In this document: positions 60,251-64,000 of the stretch, piece by piece
Layout: every line of letters begins with the position of its first letter
Numbering within the stretch: the first letter of the stretch is position 1
Origin: Hoplostethus atlanticus
Lineage: Eukaryota; Chordata; Actinopteri; Trachichthyiformes; Trachichthyidae
Direction of reading: 5' to 3'
Length of the DNA stretch: 64,000 nucleotides
NCBI GenBank assembly: GCA_034670405.1
Contig: JAXDDX010000035.1
Location: 1,579,001-1,643,000 of the forward strand
Notes under the pieces: model-generated
Told to the model about the DNA's origin: nothing
Seen by the model: the letters and a program-made list of their open reading frames with translations, nothing else
Database searches by the model: none
Program-made: the position numbers and the translations under genes

Positions 60251-61553
60251 CGGATGCCTCTGTCACAGTTTCTGACCGAGCATATCTACCTATCTATATC
60301 TGTTCGCAGTATGCAGCTCACGCCCCAGCAACCAAGCACGAATATTATCCTTCTATAACAACAGTAATCATATGCTAACATTGAGAAGGATGCTACACAA
60401 TTATCACAGCACAACTGTAATACCTATAGGAACATTATAGGAATATTATAGTGATACCATAGGAGAAAGAGATTCCATAAAGTACTATAAAGTCGCTGTA
60501 AACGTACTACTGAGTACCACTGACACACACAATATTATATGGGTATTAAACAAATGTGGAACCAAATAATGAGCTATAGAATATTTTTTAAATTTGTGTC
60601 CTGTTGAAAAATGTGTTTGTTTGCACTCGTCTACTAACTTATCAAGTGACGGTGTCGTTTTCAGATGCAAGTTGCAGTATAGAGCAAACACGTTGTGACC
60701 ACTAGGTGGCAGTGTTGTACAATTTCTACTTCCACGCTTAGGTTCTGTTTCCTGTTGATTTAATTTAAGGTAGACCATATTCTTATGTTTGGACCACAGT
60801 CAGACAGACATACAGTATATATATATACCGTATATAGTATATATACATAAGTATTTCTAATTACCTATTGTACTTTTCTACTGTATTTTATACGCTGTGG
60901 ACTCTTTCCTAAGACTATAAATAGGAGAATAACTTACTGTATTCACCTTAACTTTTTTCCTGTCACCTTTCCAGTTTTTTTGCCAATTCATTCTCTGTGG
61001 AGCAGTTTGCGATTTTGTGTTGTTTCTTCACTCATACAATACAAACTGTCCAAGGGCACAGGAATAATTCAGTTTTCATTCCCATTGCAGCACCCGATTC
61101 AGTACCTCAGTTCACCTGCTTTTCATTTCCAGTATAGACCTCTATAGACATAAACCCAGTGGCCACATGCAGCATATAATAAAGCTATGGATTAGCCTCA
61201 TAACTGTTTTCCTTAACGTCAGAAACCCAATTATCCTCATTATGCACCAACAGTAGAGAACAAGCTTGTGTAACATGATTTTGAGATTGTGGGATTTGTA
61301 TAGTATGTTTGCACACATAAGCACTCTTACAAGGGCTTCATAGGGCTTTACTATTTCCATTAGTATTTAAGTGGAGCCGCCTTGATATATTTTAAAATGA
61401 TACATACATTAAAAGTTTATTTTTTTACTATGGTGATTCAGAAGTTCTGGTATTATAACATGTTTGATAGAGCATATGTCTTTTATACATTCCAGTCATC
61501 AACTAGTTTAATGGCAGATTGAGTTCCCAGATGAGCGTTATTCTGCCAGTACA
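60251..61553. other. nfatc2-cyp24a1 intergenic region, left part
   Basis: AT-rich DNA with no recognisable exon. It contains a CTCF-like motif at 60699-60712 and a TA-rich run at about 60811-60850. Open frames at 60485-60778 and 61142-61360 have no recognisable domains. Confidence 0.5.
60699..60712 (+). promoter_or_regulatory. Strong CTCF-like motif
   Basis: CCACTAGGTGGCAG matches every defined position of the vertebrate CTCF core consensus. It lies between the nfatc2 promoter and cyp24a1 and so could be an insulator. Occupancy is inference. Confidence 0.6.
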
Positions 61554-61626
61554 GGCTCTATAGCTCAGTGGTTAGAGCACTGGTCTTGTAAACCAGGGGT
61601 CGTGAGTTCAATCCTCACTAGGGCCT
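61554..61626 (+). tRNA. tRNA-Thr, anticodon TGT
   Basis: A 73-nt cloverleaf: acceptor stem GGCTCTA paired with TAGGGCC, D arm GCTCAGTGGTTAGAGC, anticodon arm CTGGT-CTTGTAA-ACCAG and T arm GTGAG-TTCAATC-CTCAC, with a discriminator T. The anticodon TGT reads threonine. A-box (TAGCTCAGTGG) and B-box (GAGTTCAATCC) promoters are intact, and the sequence is close to the vertebrate tRNA-Thr(TGT) as I recall it. No run of four T follows until about 61879, which is odd for a Pol III gene. Confidence 0.93.
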
Positions 61627-61864
61627 GAGTTGCCATTTATGGATGGCCTAGTAAAAAAGACTTTCCTGTAACTAAACTGTCACAGGTTTGATCTCTACAG
61701 CAGCTGCTGTCAACTCCAACTACACCACTTCTGAGTTCCTCTGGATAATAACTGTTAATTGTTAGATCTGTCTAAACCTAAACCTGTGAAAAGCTTTAAA
61801 TCACCCAAATACTTTCATTCCAAGTCCTGGCAATGGACCAGTTTCTAAATGCAACACAGACTGT

Positions 61865-62351
61865 GTGGTTGTGATACATTTTTATTTTTTATTTTTATGT
61901 GAATAAAATATTCTCTCTCTAGGAAAAACAATGTACATTATTACAATGCTATAATTGCACTTTATATACACAATGACAAATAAACATATGCTGTGACCTA
62001 TATATATAACTTATTATACAAGAAAACATACTACATACAATACAACATAAAGTAATTGTTTGACTTCTATCATTACATTACACATTACATTAAGATCTGA
62101 GGACAGCTGCCTTGGTACAACATTCAATTTGTACATAACAACTGGTACTTTGGTCAGAAACTAACTGTCATAAGTCATAGTTTAAATAGTTTCATATATA
62201 CTGAGGTATTTCTGGCTTGATTACATGCACATTTCTATATCGGTTTTTGTATTTACAGAGCAGCAATATAGGGAGTCACTGAACCATCATGGCCATGGCA
62301 ACAGAGGTATCATCTTTCTGTTACGATGTCCAGAAGAGTTGAATATGGAGC
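61865..62351 (-). other. cyp24a1: Noncoding 3' exon of cyp24a1 (inferred)
   Basis: A minus-strand acceptor with a long pyrimidine tract, ending CCCTCCCTACCCAG, precedes base 62351. It pairs with a GTAAGA donor one base after the cyp24a1 stop codon. Minus-strand AATAAA signals lie at 61881-61886 and 61888-61893. The human gene also has, to my knowledge, a mostly noncoding last exon. Confidence 0.6.
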
Positions 62352-62512
62352 CTGGGTAGGGAGGGTGAAAAAGAAATACTTAATTAATGTGAATGTCACA
62401 TTCTAGGTACTGTGTCTTTTTGTAGTTACAGTGAATGAGGCATGGGCAGCGATGCTAGAGCCCACTGGGAGAGATTTGATAAGTATCAAACATAGGAAAC
62501 CTGCCTCTTACC

Positions 62513-63605
62513 TCATCTCCTGATGAAGGCGACAGGCAGTTCCCTGTTGGGAACCAAAAGTCCGGAATGGATCACGTCGAGCGGTTCGCTATCTGTTGCC
62601 ACAATCTCATAGTCTCTGACAAGCTGTCAGGAAGAAAGCAAAGTTTAGACAGTTGGTAGATATATAGCTCTCAGTCTCTTGTGTTATCAGTCTTATATAG
62701 AGCTACATTACAGTCATTTAGCAGACGCTTTTATCCAAAGAAACTTACACAGGTGATAGTTGACACTATGTGGGGATCGGACCCACAACCCTGAGAGTGA
62801 GAGCCTCATGCTCTACTGACTGAGCTGTCCGGGCCAAACAGCTAAAATTGATATCTGACAATCCCAGTTTGAACTTTCCACTTTCACACATTTGTTTGAT
62901 GTGATTGGTTCCATATAACATAAACTGTGAAATCAGTGGTAGTGAGGTAAACTGTATCTGGGAGTTAGTCTTACCCAGCACATCGCCAACTGCAGCTGTA
63001 GCTCTGCCAGCCGCCGGCCGATGCACATCCTCTTTCCGATGCCGAAGGGAACGTAGGCAAAGGGGTTGATGGTGCTGTTCCGCCGCAGCCAGCGCTCAGG
63101 TTTGAACTGCTTCCCATTATCAAAGTACTCCTCATTGGAGCCCAGTGCATGGCTGTTAATCATTAGGACTGTCTGTAAATAGGGGAGAGATAAAAAAAAA
63201 AAATTAAATCATTTGTCTTTCTTTCCTACAATACAATACATGTTTAGGAATTTACTGATGATTCACGAGCATCCCTCCACTCACTAAAGAGAAATGAAAC
63301 CAGATTATAGCACAGTAGCCTACAAGAGTTGTTACTGTAAATGTGATCCTTCCATGCAGTTAGCTGCATTGTAGATGCTATTAGAGTTGCTCCATTCAGA
63401 CTTTGTACAGTACATGAGTGGGTTTTTCAAACACGCTTCAATTTACATCAGTCAAATGTAAATTGATATGAGAACGTAATCTGCTCGTGTCAGGTGTATG
63501 GTGCAAATGAGAACTAAGCCACTTACCCCTTTGGGAATGGCATAATTTCCCAACACAGTGTCTTTGTCCAGGGTCCTACTCGTGAACGGGACTGATGGCG
63601 ATAAC
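62513..63605 (-). CDS. cyp24a1: Vitamin D 24-hydroxylase CYP24A1, C-terminal part
   Basis: Three coding exons are visible: 63527-63605, 62975-63172 and 62513-62623; the rest of the gene lies beyond the right edge. The first begins in the middle of a codon and reads [26 protein letters not shown]. The second holds the PERW motif and the haem-binding loop [13 protein letters not shown] with the ligand cysteine. The third ends [13 protein letters not shown]. These match the C-terminus of vertebrate CYP24A1 closely, more so than CYP27 relatives. The enzyme is a mitochondrial inner-membrane P450 that inactivates 25-hydroxy- and 1,25-dihydroxyvitamin D by 24-hydroxylation. The promoter, where vitamin D response elements would lie, is outside the window. 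Stop codon TGA is at 62513-62515. Confidence 0.96.
62700..62837 (-). mobile_element. tRNA-derived SINE in cyp24a1 intron
   Basis: Read on the minus strand, a tRNA-like head (A-box AGCTCAGTCAGTAGAGCATG, B-box GGGTCCGATCCCC) is followed by a tail TTTGGATAAAAGCGTCTGCT, a motif common to teleost SINEs and related LINE 3' ends. A clear target duplication is not visible. The intron position is between the two most 3' coding exons. Confidence 0.8.
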
Positions 63606-64000
63606 CTGCAAGAATTTTGAAAAAAGTGCTTGGAAATACGGTCTCATAGAAGAGAGAGAGTAAGACACACATGTCTAAGCTGTTTAGCGTCAGCTAAACG
63701 TATGGCGGTGTTTTTCACAAAGCGAGTTGAGGTGAGATATAATCTCCTGTCAGAGGTTATAAACATTCCCTGGGTGAGTTGCCGCATTAGTCTTAAATAA
63801 CACGTTAAACCACTTGTGACCGCATGAGAAAAAAGGGGGAAATTTCTATAAGGTTTCTATAAGGGATGGGAAGTGATTTGAACGTGACCATACTGCTGAT
63901 GATAAGCTGGGGCCACTGGTGATTGCCAGTCTTGTGAAGCTTGTTTCTGAGTCAGTCATGTGTGTGAGTTTTGCTTCTTAATCACTGTGGTACTGGGTAA
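63606..64000 (-). other. cyp24a1: cyp24a1 intron (partial)
   Basis: Sequence upstream of the 63605 exon start. The acceptor TTCTTGCAG is clear; no further exon is visible before the window ends. Confidence 0.7.

Overview
This is a window of vertebrate nuclear DNA, almost certainly from a ray-finned (teleost) fish. The evidence is spliced genes with canonical GT-AG introns, dense CA/GT, CT/GA and poly-G microsatellites, hAT-type MITEs (one with Tol2-like ends), a tRNA-derived SINE and other short repeats typical of teleost genomes. Five protein-coding genes are recognised from reading frames joined across exon boundaries. All five lie on the minus strand. From left to right they are apcdd1l (complete), src (complete coding region), manbal (complete), nfatc2 (complete coding region) and the 3' part of cyp24a1, which runs off the right edge. 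From general knowledge, the human counterparts all lie on chromosome 20q, so this is a shuffled but coherent block of ancestral chromosome-20q gene content.

Layout: 1-1945, flank and possible 3' UTR of apcdd1l; 1946-4815, apcdd1l in three coding exons; 4816-30659, about 26 kb without a recognisable gene, dominated by simple-sequence repeats, with a tandem duplication, a diverged local repeat pair and some complex AT-rich stretches that could be regulatory; 30660-47.6 kb, src, with an about 2.9 kb 3' UTR, eleven coding exons, an 18-nt neuronal N1-type microexon and a likely noncoding first exon in a CpG-rich promoter; 48.47-51.6 kb, manbal; 52.4-60 kb, nfatc2 in ten coding exons; 61554-61626, a tRNA-Thr(TGT) gene on the plus strand; 61.87-64 kb, the last three coding exons and a noncoding 3' exon of cyp24a1.

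The genes do not form one pathway. Apcdd1l is a membrane-anchored Wnt inhibitor, Src a membrane-anchored tyrosine kinase, Manbal a small membrane protein of unknown role, Nfatc2 a calcineurin-regulated transcription factor and Cyp24a1 the mitochondrial vitamin D 24-hydroxylase. The points most worth a second look are the src N1 microexon (RKYSFR) with a pyrimidine-rich tract upstream, two hAT MITEs with identifiable 8-bp target duplications (one in the intron just upstream of the microexon), and a strong CTCF-like motif between nfatc2 and cyp24a1. I see no sign of a wholly novel multi-gene system.
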